Shown: one piece after another, positions 1-13,389 of the stretch
Layout of the letters: the number at the start of each line of letters is the position of its first letter
How positions within the stretch are numbered: position 1 is the first letter of the stretch
NCBI RefSeq assembly: GCF_026210795.1
Contig: NC_089436.1
Coordinates: 4,960,001-5,024,000 of the forward strand
Direction: 5' to 3'
DNA length: 64,000 nt
From: Rhizophagus irregularis
Lineage: Eukaryota > Glomeromycota > Glomeromycetes > Glomerales > Glomeraceae
Position numbers and translations under genes: made by a program
Notes under the pieces: model-generated
The model's database searches: none
Told to the model about the DNA's origin: nothing
The model's input: only the letters and a program-made list of their open reading frames with translations

Positions 1-2097
1 CAATTAAAGAAGATATTTTCTTTTTTTCTTTTTTTTGTTGTTTTGCTGAAGGTATTTCAAAGAGGGTTTATATGTGAAAAAACAAAATGAAAAAAACCGG
101 AATTGATTAAGGGTAACAGGTTACGGATCTTGATACCGGATAATTTTTATTTCCTTTTTTGTAATTCTATTTAAGGAAGACGTATCAAAAAAAAAAAAGA
201 ATATTTATAAATAATCTGAAGAAATAAATAAATAAATAATAAAAACTATTCGATCGTTAAATCGGAACTAGCGGAGTTTTAAAGAATCTTTTGTTTCAAA
301 ATTCTAATTTTGGTTAATAATATAAATGATCTTAAAGAAATATTTTATTATTGTAAATTATATAAACTGTCATTTTGGCTGTTTGGCTGATAATTTGCAT
401 ATAGGAATGTAGGACAAAAAGGTTTTAAATAGTGGATTTAATAAGATTAGATTTTTTTGATTTTTTGTAAAGTTGTACACATTATAATACCCGAGATGCG
501 TGTACTTTTTTTTTAATTTTCCAATTATATTTTTTTTTATTAAAATTTCCAAAGGAAGGTTTTTTTTTTTTACGTTTTAAAATTCTTTGTAATTCGATTG
601 GAACAAAATAAATTTTTGAATGATAACAATTTTGACCACTATCGGTGATTCTTTTTCTGAAACAGTTTCATGGTTTTCATTTGAATTAAAAAAGGAAATT
701 CATTGCGAAATTTTTACTTCCAAGATCGAACTTTTTTTTTTATAATATAGATAAATTTGAATTTTCATTTTTGTTTTTACACTAAACATTTTCAGAAAAA
801 AAAAGAAATCAATTAACACGATATACTGCAGAACAATTACAATAATACGGTAAGTTGTAAATCTAAACTAATTTAGGTTAACTTTCTTAAATGTTAAATA
901 TTCCACAAAAGAAAATTAACCAAATATGAATTATTCCGAATCTAAAAATAGAGATGATATTTAACCAAAATTTCCTTTTTAAGATTTAACCGAAAAAGTT
1001 ATTGATTTTCCTTGTTGTTTGTTTAAATAGTTTTGACATAAAATGTTGATCAACAATTCCATAGTTTTTTAGAAATCATTGTTTATCAGTTATATACCTA
1101 TTATATATACCATTGTAATTACTATATATATACATATAATATGTTTTACAGCGATAAAGTTATAATCAAAAAAAAAAAAATAATGTCAACCATTTTCCCC
1201 TGCGTAGTTTCGTAGTCTCGGCCTATCAAATGATCAAATGATGTAATGTTACGTTATTACAATTTTTTCATTGTTCTTAAAAGTAAATGGAAAGTAATGG
1301 AGAAAAATGAAATAAAAAAAAATCATAGAGTTTCATCATATCTTTTGTTTATTATGATTTATTATTTATTTATTTATTATTGTTGTTTTTTTTAAATTAT
1401 ATTACATACTGTATATATATATATTATTATTTGTTTAACATGATACAAAAAATAAACAATTTTAATACATTTAAGGGTTAAGTATTCGAGTAACAAAATT
1501 GTTAAAGGAAAAAAAATCATTGTAATTTATTAAAGAAAGAAAAACCATTTTGTAATTTGTTAAAAAAAAAAAATATCATTATAATTTGCTAAAAAAAAAG
1601 AAAAAAAGCGATAAAATGCAAATATTAAATGGTTGCATATGAATTTCAAATTCATTATGATTATACTATAAAAGTAAAATAAGGGATTTGTTTTTTTTAA
1701 AAAAAAAAGATCACTGAATTTTTTTTGCCTAAAATGGTAGACCGAATTATTTTACAACTTCATTATTTTTCATTGTTTTTTATTATTTTGATCAGAAATG
1801 GGAAAAATGGGAAATTCCCGTGAAAAATGAAACCTTTTTTTTTTTTCATAGTTATTTCGAAAATTAGAAATGGATCTTTTTTGAGAACGTTTTTTAAAAT
1901 AAGTAATATAAATAAAATATTAATAAAAAAAAATATAATATATATACATATAACTATTATTAGATGGAACTTTTTTTATCACTTTTGTTTAAAAAAAAAA
2001 AATTTATTTTTTTTTGAAACGTTTTTTATTTTTTCCTCAAATATGTACAGTATCATACATTCGTTCACACGGATTCTATTGCATCATTGTTTTGATT
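1..2097. other. AT-rich intergenic region, nothing recognised
   Basis: No open frame longer than about 60 codons resembles a protein. The stretch is dominated by A/T homopolymers and simple repeats, such as the TTATT-rich run near 1340-1400 and the TATATA runs near 1090-1140 and 1410-1430. I see no RNA gene or paired terminal repeats. Confidence 0.6.
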
Positions 2098-2430
2098 CAT
2101 CCAAAAGTACAAAAAGTATCAAAGATATTAATATCAAAATATCAAAAAAGTATCAAGTTTCGAATTATCAAATATTCAAATATCAAAAATATTGATCAAA
2201 TATCAAAGTATCAAATATCAAAAATATTGATCAAATATCAAAGTATCAAATATCAAATATCAAAAAATATCAAAGTTATCAAAAAATAATATCAAAATAT
2301 CGAATATCAAATATCAAATATATCAAAAATATCAAAAGTTATTAAAAGTTATCAAAAAAAAAATATCGAATATCAAAAATATCAAAGTTATCATATCCAT
2401 CAAATATCGTAATATCAAATAATCCTTTGT
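2098..2430. repeat. Low-complexity TATCAAA-type tandem repeat
   Basis: About 330 bases consist of degenerate iterations of TATCAAA and TATCAAAAATATTGATCAAA. The open frames here (1827-2195 and 2014-2289) translate to Lys/Ile/Ser/Tyr-rich low complexity and are not believable genes. This reads as replication-slippage satellite. Confidence 0.85.
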
Positions 2431-2914
2431 ACTATAGTAACTATACGAAGGTCCCTATTGGTTAATTCATGAAATTATGAATTTATTGATGTTTAATATT
2501 TTTTAATTAATGTTTTTATTAAATTTCATCATTGATCTTTAATGGTATTAACGAACCTTATTCGTTTATTTATTTATATTTATTTATTATTTATTAATTA
2601 TTATTATTATTTTTTTTTCCCCCCATCTTTAGAACAAATGTTATTAAATTTATTATTTAGTTTTTTATTATGGTTTCGCAATAGGAGAATAGTTTCATAG
2701 AGAAGATCAAACAACGGGAAAGGGACCAACCAACCCAAGAAAGTACCATTAATCAGATTTTTATCTGATGATCCGATAGAGTCTAGACATAATCCGTTTG
2801 ATTACGTAATACTGTAATCAGGTGAGGAGAACCTTAATTCTCAACCAATGAAAAAGATGATCATCGCATCGACCAAATTCAATATTTTAAAATTGTTTCT
2901 AAGATGATTTATGC

Positions 2915-3254
2915 TAGAGTTACGATCCGGATGAATTCGAAAGGGCACATTTTGGTAATTATACACGGATTTTAATAAATATATCTGATATTATAAGACT
3001 GCAATCTAGTAGTTTAAAAAATTACTATTTAATACAAAAAAAAAGAGAAAATAAAAAATGGATTGATTTTTCATCCGATCCGGATGAATTTCAATCCGGT
3101 TTAATTTTCTCTCTACTTTTATTTTTGAAGACAATTTTTTTTTATTATATTATATATTCATAAGACATCTAAGAAAAAAAATTCTTTTTATTGACTTAAT
3201 ATTCATAAAATGGCTGAAATGTGTTTATTTACGGATTGACGGATCGCAACTCTA
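2915..3254. mobile_element. hAT-type MITE, 340 bp, exact 8-bp target duplication
   Basis: The left end starts TAGAGTTACGATCCG. The right end, read on the minus strand, starts TAGAGTTGCGATCCG. The element is flanked on both sides by ATTTATGC (2907-2914 and 3255-3262), an exact 8-bp direct repeat. An 8-bp duplication with a YAGAGTTG-like terminus fits hAT-derived miniature elements. The interior has no open frame but holds further GATCCGGATGAAT copies (near 2924 and 3078), so it is partly self-complementary. Confidence 0.85.
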
Positions 3255-3423
3255 ATTTATGCCAACTATATAAGAAATTCTCTTTAATTTTTACTAAATT
3301 TATAATATTTCAAGCTATTATGACCTATTCAAAAACTATCTGCTTTAATAATGGATCAAATTTTCCACAATCTAATTAATGATAATGATATTTTAATCTG
3401 TTTACTAGATGTGGCCTTTTACT

Positions 3424-3454
3424 AATCGCAACTCGCAATTCGCAACCGCAACTC
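3424..3454 (-). repeat. Solitary hAT-like terminal repeat
   Basis: Read on the minus strand this begins TAGAGTTGCGGTTGCG and continues with GCGAATTGCGAGTTGCG iterations, the same terminus as the 340-bp MITE just upstream. No matching opposite end or target duplication was found, so it is probably the remaining end of a decayed element. Confidence 0.45.
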
Positions 3455-3459
3455 TATAT

Positions 3460-4737
3460 TTTTTACATAGCCGTAATTATGCGACCATTTGGAAAACAGT
3501 TGAGGCATCAATGATCAACCTTACTTTTAAAATTTTAATAATTTTTATAATATACTAGATAGTAAATTTTAATTGTATAATTGTATAATAAAATTCATTT
3601 TTAATATTAAATTTAATAATTATAATTTACTTTAGAGTTAGTTATAAAATTTAAGAATATTGCTTTTTTTTCAAAAGTAAATACTGTAATAGTAATATTC
3701 ATAAAGTAAAAGCTATATCCTACTCTAATATTATTAATTTATAAACCACTGATTCTTTATTAGAACTCCATGTGTGCACTGTCAGGTGGTTATATTGGCT
3801 AATTAGATAGGCAATGTATAAAATGTACTATCTTAACATATTGCCGCATCTGGTAGACTATAAGATCCGCTATACTACAAACTTCATTTTTATCTAAAAT
3901 TCTATTCTAATTCTGATAACATCATTAGCAGTAATATTTAGAAATATTTTAAATTTTAAAATTATATTAGCCCTTAAAAAATATTGATCCGTGTTTTATA
4001 TTTTCATGTTTGAATGTATCATTTTCATGTAATTTATAACCTTAAATCATGGAAATTTTCAAACATCTTCACGTGCCAAATTCTTAGTATTTTGGCGCAG
4101 TATCGTACCGGCAAAAATCACCTTTATTGTAATGCATTAAATAATAATAAATTTCAGATGAAATGGAATATTGTGAAAATGAACTATATCAGTAAGTGTG
4201 GATTGGAAGAATTATTTTTTTACTTCAGTTGCTAACCTCTCGAATATACACCGTAGATTCGAAATTTTTCTATCTCGGTAAAGTTCTCTTGCGGGGAATA
4301 ATCTTAAATAGTCTGTGCGGGTGTAGTGATATAGATGTACAATAATTTTGTAGATATGTATGGGATAATTTATTTTGGTAATATAGTGTAGAAAAAGAGT
4401 GTTTGGGTGAAAATCTTGTGTTTAATAACAATAGAAACAAATTAGCTATAGATATTTTTCGAAAGTGTGATAGAGAAAGAAATAACTTGATGCTGGGACT
4501 CGCATTAAATGGCCTAGTATCTGCGTACTCCCTCCCTCTTTGATAGCATCATACATTTCATTCGCTTCTCTAGCATTTTTTTCATTTTTTTAATATACTG
4601 TATCCGAAAATATTAATAAATTTCGTAATCGGCATTGCAGAATAATAAAAATTATAGAAAGTATATCCTCGCGGACTTTTAGTAATAAAATAAGCTTTTA
4701 TTATTTATTAATATACAGTACATTACTTTGTATAATT
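3460..4737. other. Intergenic, nothing recognised
   Basis: No gene supported. A 73-codon frame at 4014-4235 (+) has no recognisable domain and is not flanked by convincing splice sites. Confidence 0.5.
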
Positions 4738-6264
4738 CTATGCAGATTTTATGTTTTTTCTAAAAATGTAAATCGCGGTCTTATTTAGTGGATTTTCTTT
4801 AGTGAATATACTGGAGTTTTTCTGAATAAAGTATCTTACTGATTGTGACTGAAATGTCACAGTATCTCTTGACGGATGATATGCAAATACATTAGCCTCT
4901 AAAACTTCACTAACACTTTCGTCCTTAAAATATTTTCTAAATAAATCAGTATCAATCTCCTTAGAGTTCAGCAAAGCACGAATTACATCTTTTTTCAGCT
5001 TCATGGTGTGTCTGATATTGAAGGAGTTTGGCAGAATCAAATTTCTTCTTGACTTCGGTTAATATTTGCTGTTCAATGACTGTGAAAAAGAGCAATTAAT
5101 CTAAAGCAGACAGAGTTCATTTGACGCAAATATAGATAATCTTACCTTCAAAAGGTTGTTTGGCCTGAAATCATCTGCCACAGTTTTTAGATCTATAATG
5201 CGTCCACCAACCAATTCATATATATTTTTTGCATATACTTAATTGATCTTGCGTTTCTCAGTTAGATATTTCATTTGATTCTTCTTTGCTAAGGTCGCCA
5301 ATTTCAATCACAGGTTTTTACACGTGACCATTCTAAAATAAGAATCACGCTCTGTAAGTAATACTATTTTCAGGAGCACAAAAAAATGTCAGTACTTACA
5401 TTCTATCCTTCTAGGTACGCTCCCTCCGCTACTGACAAATACTCTCTGTGATCAGCATTCATTTTAGCATCATCTTGAAAAGTATCAAGAACTTTTGGGT
5501 TCACATTAACTAATTTGGCAATTTTATCATAATCTATGACTGGAGATTTATTATGTTTTTCTTTGTACACTGCACTAGTACGCTTGAAGGCCTCCAGGGC
5601 TCTTTTCCACTTGGGACGCTCATCTTTACCTATAAAGAGAAACACTAGGATCAAAAGCTTCAGTTGTAAAGGATAATAATGATCAACTTACCATTGGTAT
5701 CGCCTAATATTTTCTTCATAAGCTGTGACATAAAGAGAACCGTTCCTCAAATGCGAAGTTAAGAGATTTTCCAAATGCCATGCCAAAGTCCTCTATATCT
5801 TCTGCATCAGCAGGAATTTCAACGTATATGATTCCCTGCCCTACTTCTCTTGATGCACTTCTGATTAACGTGGTTTTCCCGGTCTCGTGTTCTCCACAAA
5901 CCACATGATAACATGAATGATTTCTGTTCGGTTGAAGAATTTTTTTAAGACGATCTACAGCTAGAGATCTGAGAACAAACTCATCATCCGAAACATTAAT
6001 TTTAGGCCGAGTTCCTTTTTTCACGGTCTTGTTAAGAAGATAAACGTTATACTCGTTTTGACCCCAAGCATATAGGATATCTCCTGGTATAAAGACGCTA
6101 AGAATAGAAATCAAAATGTACACCACAGTGGAAACGAAAATCTCTTCAGCAGTAGAAGTGTGGGGGAGAGGTGAAAAAGAGTTTGTCGAGAAATAAAAAT
6201 AAAAAAAAGGTACAACGTCAAAAACATAAATATAAACGTAAACATAAATATATATATTTTGCAT
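4738..6264 (-). pseudogene. P-loop NTPase pseudogene (expanded AM-fungal family)
   Basis: The 5' part (about 5720-6260) encodes a hydrophobic segment followed by a Walker A motif, GEHETGKTT, and an acidic stretch ending DIEDFGMAFGKSLNFAFEER. A second exon (5403-5654) starts after a clean GTAAGT...TATAG intron and encodes KWKRALEAF and LVNVNPKVLDT. A 3' block (4738-5040) encodes the C-terminal helical part. As I recall, these segments belong to a P-loop ATPase family much expanded in Rhizophagus. The gene is broken. The frame shifts near 5735-5745: the track stops at HSL while the next frame reads QLMKKILGD. It shifts again near 5420-5440, where SSGGSVPRRIE is in another frame. In-frame stops lie in 5140-5340, and another shift is near 5000-5040. 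No intact product can be made. Confidence 0.75.
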
Positions 6265-6480
6265 TGTACTCGATTATTAACGAAATGGAAGAGCTGAATG
6301 ATTTTGGAGGAAGACATTAGAAACGAATATAACAGTTTGAATTATTTCGAATTTAAAAGAAGTTTGAGAGAGAGTTTCTTGGGGGATAAAAAAAAGAAAG
6401 AATTTGTTCCGATAAAAGAAAAGGAAGAAAATTTGTTTTGAAATCAAAAAAAATCGATCCTTTAATTTTATCCTCATCAA

Positions 6481-7101
6481 TAAGCTATTTAATCAAAATC
6501 AGCTTATTGATATATTAAATTAAACCTTTCTGAATACATCGTGACTAGACTCTTGTAGTGACGTACGTAATATAAATAATACAGTTACTCATTGGAATCA
6601 TTAGGATTGTAAAAAAAAGATGATTATAAAAAAAGATACTTAATTAATTAAATTAATCAAATGAAAAAAAAAATGACATTCTCCGATTCTCAAGGTATTT
6701 ATTAAAAAAGTGGTTTAATTTTCATGTCATACGAGTGGTCGTACGATTGACCGTATTTGACTAATCAGTGTGGCTTTACAGGAAGTGATGTCCAAGCATT
6801 TTCTCCGAGGACTCGTTAAAAAGAAACCGACCTATCGCAGTTTGAAAGAGGTACTTCGCGATTAAGGTGATTGTCGCAAGGAAGCGACTCAGAGCTTGCA
6901 AGGCTAATATCTATTTTTTTGTTTAGAAATTTCGAGGACCTTATTACATAAACTTTCAGTGAGTTTTACTAGCTCAATACTGTCTCAATATTGTTAATTT
7001 ATTTCTTACTCTGCACGTTCTATGCATAACTGGCAACCATTTTATTTTATCCAGAATACCGATGTTGAAGTTGGATCAGAGTTAATGTGAGATTGTGTTA
7101 G
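6481..7101. other. Intergenic with a GC-richer patch
   Basis: Mostly AT-rich. A distinctly GC-richer stretch at 6770-6930 contains a short open frame after a TTTACAG acceptor-like site (reading MSKHFLRGLVKKKPTYRSL) that ends about 28 codons later. It could be a single old exon or a non-coding RNA; I cannot assign it. Confidence 0.3.
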
Positions 7102-7657
7102 TATCATCCCAAAAATTACCATGCAATGAATATGCAATTTTTTATTACACGTGTCAATTTTGCAATAAAAATTTTATTATATTTTTATTATGGTAATATA
7201 TAATTGTTTGATAAATGATGATTTTGCAATTTTTTAGATAATATGTAAATTATAGTTAATTATCAAAATTGAACTGTACACTTATTATATTAGAATTAAT
7301 AATATATATCATTATATTAATATAAAATTATAATTGACTCGTAATTTATATATAATTTATAAAATATTAATATTGAACTAGTTTATTGATTTGTTTATTA
7401 CCAAATTAGTGTTAAGTTTTTATTTAATTATCAAATATATTTAAATATAATTAGTAATCATATTGTGATTTTTTAAGTATTAGAAAAATATTAATTTAAT
7501 AAATATAATAATAACGTATTAAAAATAATTTTATTTATTAATTCTTAATAAAATCATAATAACTTTTCAATATATCATTACATAGAAAGTAAAATTCATC
7601 TGTATATTTGCTAACAAATACATATTATTATAATATTTACTTAGTAGTTATCAGTTA

Positions 7658-10230
7658 TTAAAAAATATATTTATTAATAAAATAACCATTATCAACATTA
7701 AAATCTGGTATAATATGAACTACATTTGATATAGAACTAATAGGAATTAAATCATAATGGTTTTCTAATTTTAAGTATGGACATCCAAATTTTGAGTTTT
7801 CAGGTATATTTTCAAAGTAATCATACCATTGTATTAAGGCAAATTCAAGACTTAAAAGTTTTACTAAACATAAAACTTTACCCCAATATGTTTCTTCATA
7901 ATTTCCTTGATAATCTACATCCATAGTTATTTCAACATCTGAAAACCATGGTTTTTGGTGAAATTCCGATGCTGCATGTATTTTTACTCCATTAGAAAGA
8001 TTTGCTGAATTATAAATATATATCCTTGTATTTGAATAAGAAAGTTGATCAAAAATATTATCAACATTATACATATTTTTAAAGTTATTCAAACACAAAT
8101 CCAGCTGTTGCATTGCTAAAATATATTCTTTACAATTAAAATTTGGTTTATTAGACATTGTAAATGAATAAAAAGGTTTTGTAATAAGTGTATTATAATT
8201 GTATTGTGTATTTTTAGTAGTATCTTTGATTTTTTCTAAAATACTTCTTCTTCTTATCTATTAGTAATATATTAAATTTTAAAAATTAATTATTAAGTAA
8301 AAATAAATAATATTAGAATAAAATAGTATTAAACTTACCAACTTTATCATTTGAATATCAGGATTCCTTTTATTTGAAGATCTATATGGTTATTTTACAA
8401 ATTTCTTGTGTAATGATTCATAGGTTTCGGTAGAAAAACCAGTTGGTGCACCATACTTTTTAATAGAAGGAATTATGTGATGCAATAATGAGTGTAATTT
8501 TGGAAGCTGTAAACCAGATTTTGAGTGTGATTTAAATAAAAAAGAAAAAATATTTGCCCATTCATATATTTTTTGAGATAAACTATTTAAGCAATTTTCA
8601 GTAAATCCTGAAGATCGTAATAATAAATAGAATTCATTCCATTTTTGAAAATATTCTACAATAAGATTATTTGTTTGTTCATCTTTAATAAGCCCATTAA
8701 TAGTAAATATAAATACTTTCATTATATTTCTCCAATCATTTGCTGTAAAATTAGTTCTATTAATAATTCCTTTTGAAGGTAATGATAATTTGTAATATCT
8801 GGGAATTGATGATAACCGATTGTTTAAGATTTTGATTTTTTTTTCTGATTGTGATTCCTTTTCAAGCTTTTCCATAGTAAAATTAACCATATAAACAAAT
8901 AAACCCAAATCACAAATGTGCATAATATCAGGAACAAATGAAGAATATACTTCAAAATTTTTATGATTCCAAAAAGCATTTTTAATTGGATGTAAGGATA
9001 GTTTGTGCAATTCATTATTCAAATTTTTTGCTTGTAATGAATTATCCATAAAATAAGTTTTTATATCACAGGTAAATCTTTCTGAAAATATTAAATTATG
9101 ATCTATTGAAGATAAATATTCTCGTGGAACTAAGCAAGAATGACAAGGAAATAAAGCATTATAAGATTGATAAGTAGCACAAGCATTGTTTGCTTCCTTC
9201 ATATCACTGATTCCATAAGAAAGAAAGATATAAAAATGCTTTGGTTCACCATTAACTGTAATCCAAGCTTCAGAATTATATTGAGATAATAAAGGATGGA
9301 GTAATATTTCAATTGATTTATGATAATTTTGTAAATATAATTCTACATTTGCATTATTAATAATTGGAATATATCCTAGAAGAACTTTTGCTTTTTCTTT
9401 ATTTCTGACATTATTTGGGAAATTACTAAGACTTACAAAAATTAGGTGTTTTTGATTTTTTCCAAGAATATCACAAATTGTTGCATCAGAGTAAAGGATT
9501 AAGCCAATTATTCCTGATTTAGAATTCTTTATACTGTATTGTGTTTGTTTAAACCAGTCAGCAGTATAAGGATCAGAATATAATTGATTTCCAGATTTAT
9601 CAAATTCTTCTTTATAAAAAAATTGACATGTATCTCCATATTCACCATTTAACATTTCTTTAATACATGCAATTATATTTCTATGTCTTAATACATACTG
9701 CTGATTGTTATACATTATAGTTTCTGTTTCAAACCAATCTTGATTTGAATTATCTCCAATAAGGTCAATATATTTTAATGCTTCTTTAGCATTATTTGGA
9801 ATCCCTAGCTCTTTTGGGTCTTTATTAGTTATATTAGCTATTAAAGAAATTACATCATTTATTGCATCTTCATGCAATTGATGTTTAACAATTATTTGTG
9901 AAAGTTGCTGATTGAAGTATTATCCAGATCTATTTGATTAAAATCATTAAATTCATTTTCTTGAGAATATTGTGTAGATATTTGACTATCAATTTCTTGA
10001 ACTATTGTATTATTTGATTTAAAAAAGTTAATTTTTGTAGTTCCGAAATGTGAACTAATTCTTTTAGTTGGGGTTACATTAAATTTACAGGATTTTTCAT
10101 GATTAATATAAGCTGATTTTGAAGTAAATATTTTATTACAATTTACACACTTTTCTTGAGATAACCTTGAATTTTTTATTTCTAAACCACGCATAATTAC
10201 TTTTTTATAAATTAAAATTGGCAAAATCAA
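7658..10230 (-). pseudogene. Plavaka-like transposase, copy 1 (broken)
   Basis: The N-terminal part (9892-10230) has a zinc finger reading CVNCNKIFTSKSAYINHEK plus a closing Cys. The central part (8390-9877) carries Plavaka hallmarks: GLILYSDATICDILGKNQ, VSLSNFPNNVRN, LGYIPI, a Cys-rich CATYQSYNALFPCHSCLV, and PDIMHICDLGLF. The C-terminal exon is 7658-8158. The frame is lost near 9890-9910, where the N-terminal frame ends NFHK and the next frame reads QLSQIIVKH. An in-frame TAA at 8390-8392 falls after HKKFVK, where copy 2 reads on through KIPYR. An intron (8158-8340 region, GTAAGT donor) separates the last exon. The family mobilises DNA by cut-and-paste. Its similarity to copy 2 runs the full length, which makes the assignment firm. 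Confidence 0.8.
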
Positions 10231-10515
10231 ATTATAATTAATGAATTCTTTGTATTACTAATCTACCATTATGCTACCAATAAACTTTACTGCGGTTGAT
10301 TAAGCCACCAACTGATTAAAAAGTTTATTATATCTAAAAAAAAAGCTTAATTCTCGTTTCTTTATTTTATTTCTTTAGCTTTTATTAAATAACAAAAGTC
10401 TTTGTATTCAATAATTTTTTCTATCTACTTAATCTTTAATAAAATGGTTTGATATTTCAGTTTTTTTTACATTTTTAGCTATTAATATTATAACTTCTCT
10501 TTAAATTATACTTAG

Positions 10516-11661
10516 ACGAAAAAAAGTGGAGCTAATGAAGTTGAACAGCGATCAAAGAAGTCTAGAAGTACAATAATTATACAAGAAGAAGATAATAATA
10601 ATTTGAATATTGAAAATGATGAAGAAATTGAAGAGAGTGAAGAAAGTGAAGAACACCTTTCTAGATATTTTAGTGATGAAAATGTTGAAGAAGCTGCTAA
10701 TAATCAACTATCAAACTTGGAACGTTTTACAAATATTAGTGAAGATGATATTAATCAGCTTGAAATTAAAGAAGGTATAATCACATTTAACCATTAAAAT
10801 TTATTGCTAATATAGGAATTAGGAGGTTATCAGGAGTTTATATAAAAAGTTTTTAATTTTTAGGCGAAAAACTTGATTCAAATCAATGGAATGCTTCTAT
10901 TAAACTCTGGACAGCTATACTGTAAAATCAACGTGTAATTCATCAACAACTATTAGGTATTCAACATAAAAATGAAGAATTTGATACAAGACTAACAGAT
11001 GTTATTGGGAAAGGTGATTGGTATAAAGTGAGTAAAATATGTCTAATTACATGACTTGTTATTAATATAATTACAATAATATTTTTCTGTTATATAAGCC
11101 AATATTGCAAAGTGTTGTGCTTAATATTTGTGCTCATAGTAAGTATCCAAGCTTAAAAGAACTTAAGGAAGGTGTACTGAGTGGATTTCACAATGAATCA
11201 AGAGTAAAGAATAAAAATGCATTCTGGTCACAAGTACGAAGTGAGGTACTGTATATAGTAACATTATATTATTATTTATGTAATTTATTAACTAATTAAT
11301 TGATTATTATAATGATCTATAGTCATTAAAAATAGTTTGAGATCGGTGAGGTTACATTGCACAAAATAGTTTATCGGCTATTTGTAAAAATTTGGATTTA
11401 CCACGCGTTACCTCTAATAATATTGAAGAATGGTGTAAAGATAAAAAAGTTGCTGCAGCAAAAAATTTCATGAAAAGAAAGAACAATAATGGCGAAAACT
11501 TATTTGAAAAAGAAATAATTCCTGACATTTTTAAGAGTAAGGACTATACACCTACTAAATCTGACAAATTATTTGCAGTTGGTGTAATTAAATTAGCAAT
11601 GAAGGGTAAAACTGTTAGTGAGGAAAATATTCGCCAAAAAGTAGGAAATTCAAAAATCTAG
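10516..11661 (+). pseudogene. Divergent accessory gene of Plavaka-like element, copy 1 (broken)
   Basis: Transcribed away from the transposase. Exon-like blocks are: about 10516-10774 (basic start TKKSGANEVEQRSKKSRS, then a strongly acidic EEIEESEESEEHL tract), 10863-11029 (NQWNASIKLW...), 11100-11246, and about 11335-11661 (LPRVTSNNIEEWCKDKKV...). Canonical GTATAA, GTGAGT and TAG junctions separate them. The last block aligns with the accessory gene of the second element: both read LP, then an I-x-EW motif, then a helical Lys-rich stretch. An in-frame TAA at 10923-10925 sits where CAA would read through (ILxNQRVIHQQLL), and frames are lost again near 11335-11360. The function is unknown. By analogy with two-protein CACTA elements it may be a DNA-binding co-factor of the transposase. 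Confidence 0.6.
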
Positions 11662-12271
11662 TGCTTTAATTTATTAGTATATGTATTAGCTTATAATAAA
11701 TATAATTACATTATAATATGTTAAATTGCTAAAGCAAAATTGATAGTTTCAAATTAAAACATTAATTCTTGGGTGTTAAAAATATAAACATTTCATAATA
11801 ATTTTCTCACCAAATAAGAATGCATAAATTATATTAAACTAATATTTAAATTAATGTTTATGGTTTATTAAATTTAATACTTATGCATTAATGAAATTTT
11901 TTGAAAAAAATTGATTAAATTATATTATAAAATTATTAAGTATAATATTAAATATTTAATTAAACATTAAGATTTAAATATTTTTTTAAATGAAGATTTA
12001 TAGTTTAGCAGTTATCAAATTTTAAATTTTTTATTGCTAAACTAACAATAAAAAAGATATTGTCATATAAATAATTTTATCGTGTTATGAAATCATTAAA
12101 TATTCTTAAATAAGCGATTAAATTTAACATTAAATTAATACCAAATTCAGACTGTACTAAATTAGCAATATAATAACTTAACGTAGGGTATAAGAATATT
12201 TAGCATTAATTTTGCATTATACACATAATGAATATGTATTGAATTTACTTAATGACATTTTTGAGATGATA

Positions 12272-13260
12272 TAGATAGCTTAGATAAATGAAACACCGGC
12301 AGGCATTAGTATAGAAACGCTATTTCAAGTTTATGTATTACCGAATCCTGTGATTTATTTTTTATATCAATAAATCAGAAATACATTTTGTCATGGTTTT
12401 TTTCTTGGCGAACTATTCTTGTTCAGATAATACAATTAATTCATAAGTGAATTTTTCTTGGCAAAAACCGTTATCATTGGTAACGATTGCAGAACCTGAT
12501 CCCTACTCATCTACTAAATCATATAATTTCTAATACACTATTATAATTTTACAATATATATTAATAGTATTATAATGATTTTTATACAAATGACAAATAA
12601 TAATAAAATGAAATTAATTATAAAAGTAATTAATTATATTTATTTTTTGTATATAAGATTTTAATTACATTAAAATAATATTATAATTTATTAACTATTC
12701 ATTTGATTTGCAAATATTCTATTATTTTTTAATTCTATAAATTTGAATATTTATTTTTTTAATTTTAAAATTTTGTTTTATAATAAAATATTTTTAAAAG
12801 AAAGAATTTTAAATTTAATATTATATAAAATTATATAATAATTGATTATTAATAGCACTAATTTTTTTAATGTTTAAATTATAAGAAATAAAATCTAAAT
12901 ATTTATTTATTTAAGATTATATAGTTTATATATTAACCATTAAATGATAAGTAATATAAACTTATATATGTAAATAAATATTTTACTAATAAATTAAAGT
13001 TAATTAATTGCTATTAATAGAATAATGAATAGTTAATAGATATTATATATTAATTTTTTTTATATAAATAAAAATAAAAATATAAAAAAAGTATTTTATT
13101 TATTTAATAAAGTTTTTTAAATATATTTTAACAAAATTAATTGTAAAGATTTTGTTAAATCTTACCAGTAGTAATTATTATTATTGGTAATTATTATTAT
13201 TTAATTCTATCCAAAAATTACAATTTATCTGGAATTTAAAATACTAGTTTATCATCAGGA
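12272..13260. other. Very AT-rich intergenic stretch
   Basis: No open frame of interest. Composition exceeds 80% A+T, with long TTAATTATA runs and no recognisable element. Confidence 0.6.
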
Positions 13261-13389
13261 AATTTTATAGCGCAAAAAATTGCGTAAGTTTACGATTTTG
13301 TAAGTTTACGAAAGTTTATGGCATAATATTTCGAAAAATTTCAAAATATTACGTAAGTTTACAATTTCGTAAGATTTATGTAATATTAC
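13261..13389. repeat. TTACG-rich satellite, left of the P-like element
   Basis: Repeats GTAAGTTTACGA, TTCGAAAAATTTCAAAATATTACG and similar words. These match the minisatellite on the other side of the P-like element (18905-19355), so the element appears to have inserted into one satellite array. Confidence 0.7.

Larger units (their letters stand above)
7102..12271. mobile_element. Plavaka-like DNA transposon, copy 1 (approximate limits)
   Basis: A 5.2-kb unit contains a minus-strand transposase pseudogene and a plus-strand accessory pseudogene facing away from each other. Candidate ends are TATCATCCCAAAAAT at 7102 and its inverted partner at 12257-12271 (TATCATCTCAAAAAT on the minus strand), flanked by TAG on both sides. 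The same TATCATCCC core occurs in the inverted repeats of the second Plavaka-like element. A 3-bp duplication fits CACTA-type elements, but a 3-bp match is weak evidence on its own. Confidence 0.5.

Noticed and set aside
1827-2289. Two overlapping frames of 91-122 codons
   Set aside because: Low-complexity Ile/Lys/Ser/Tyr translations of the TATCAAA repeat.
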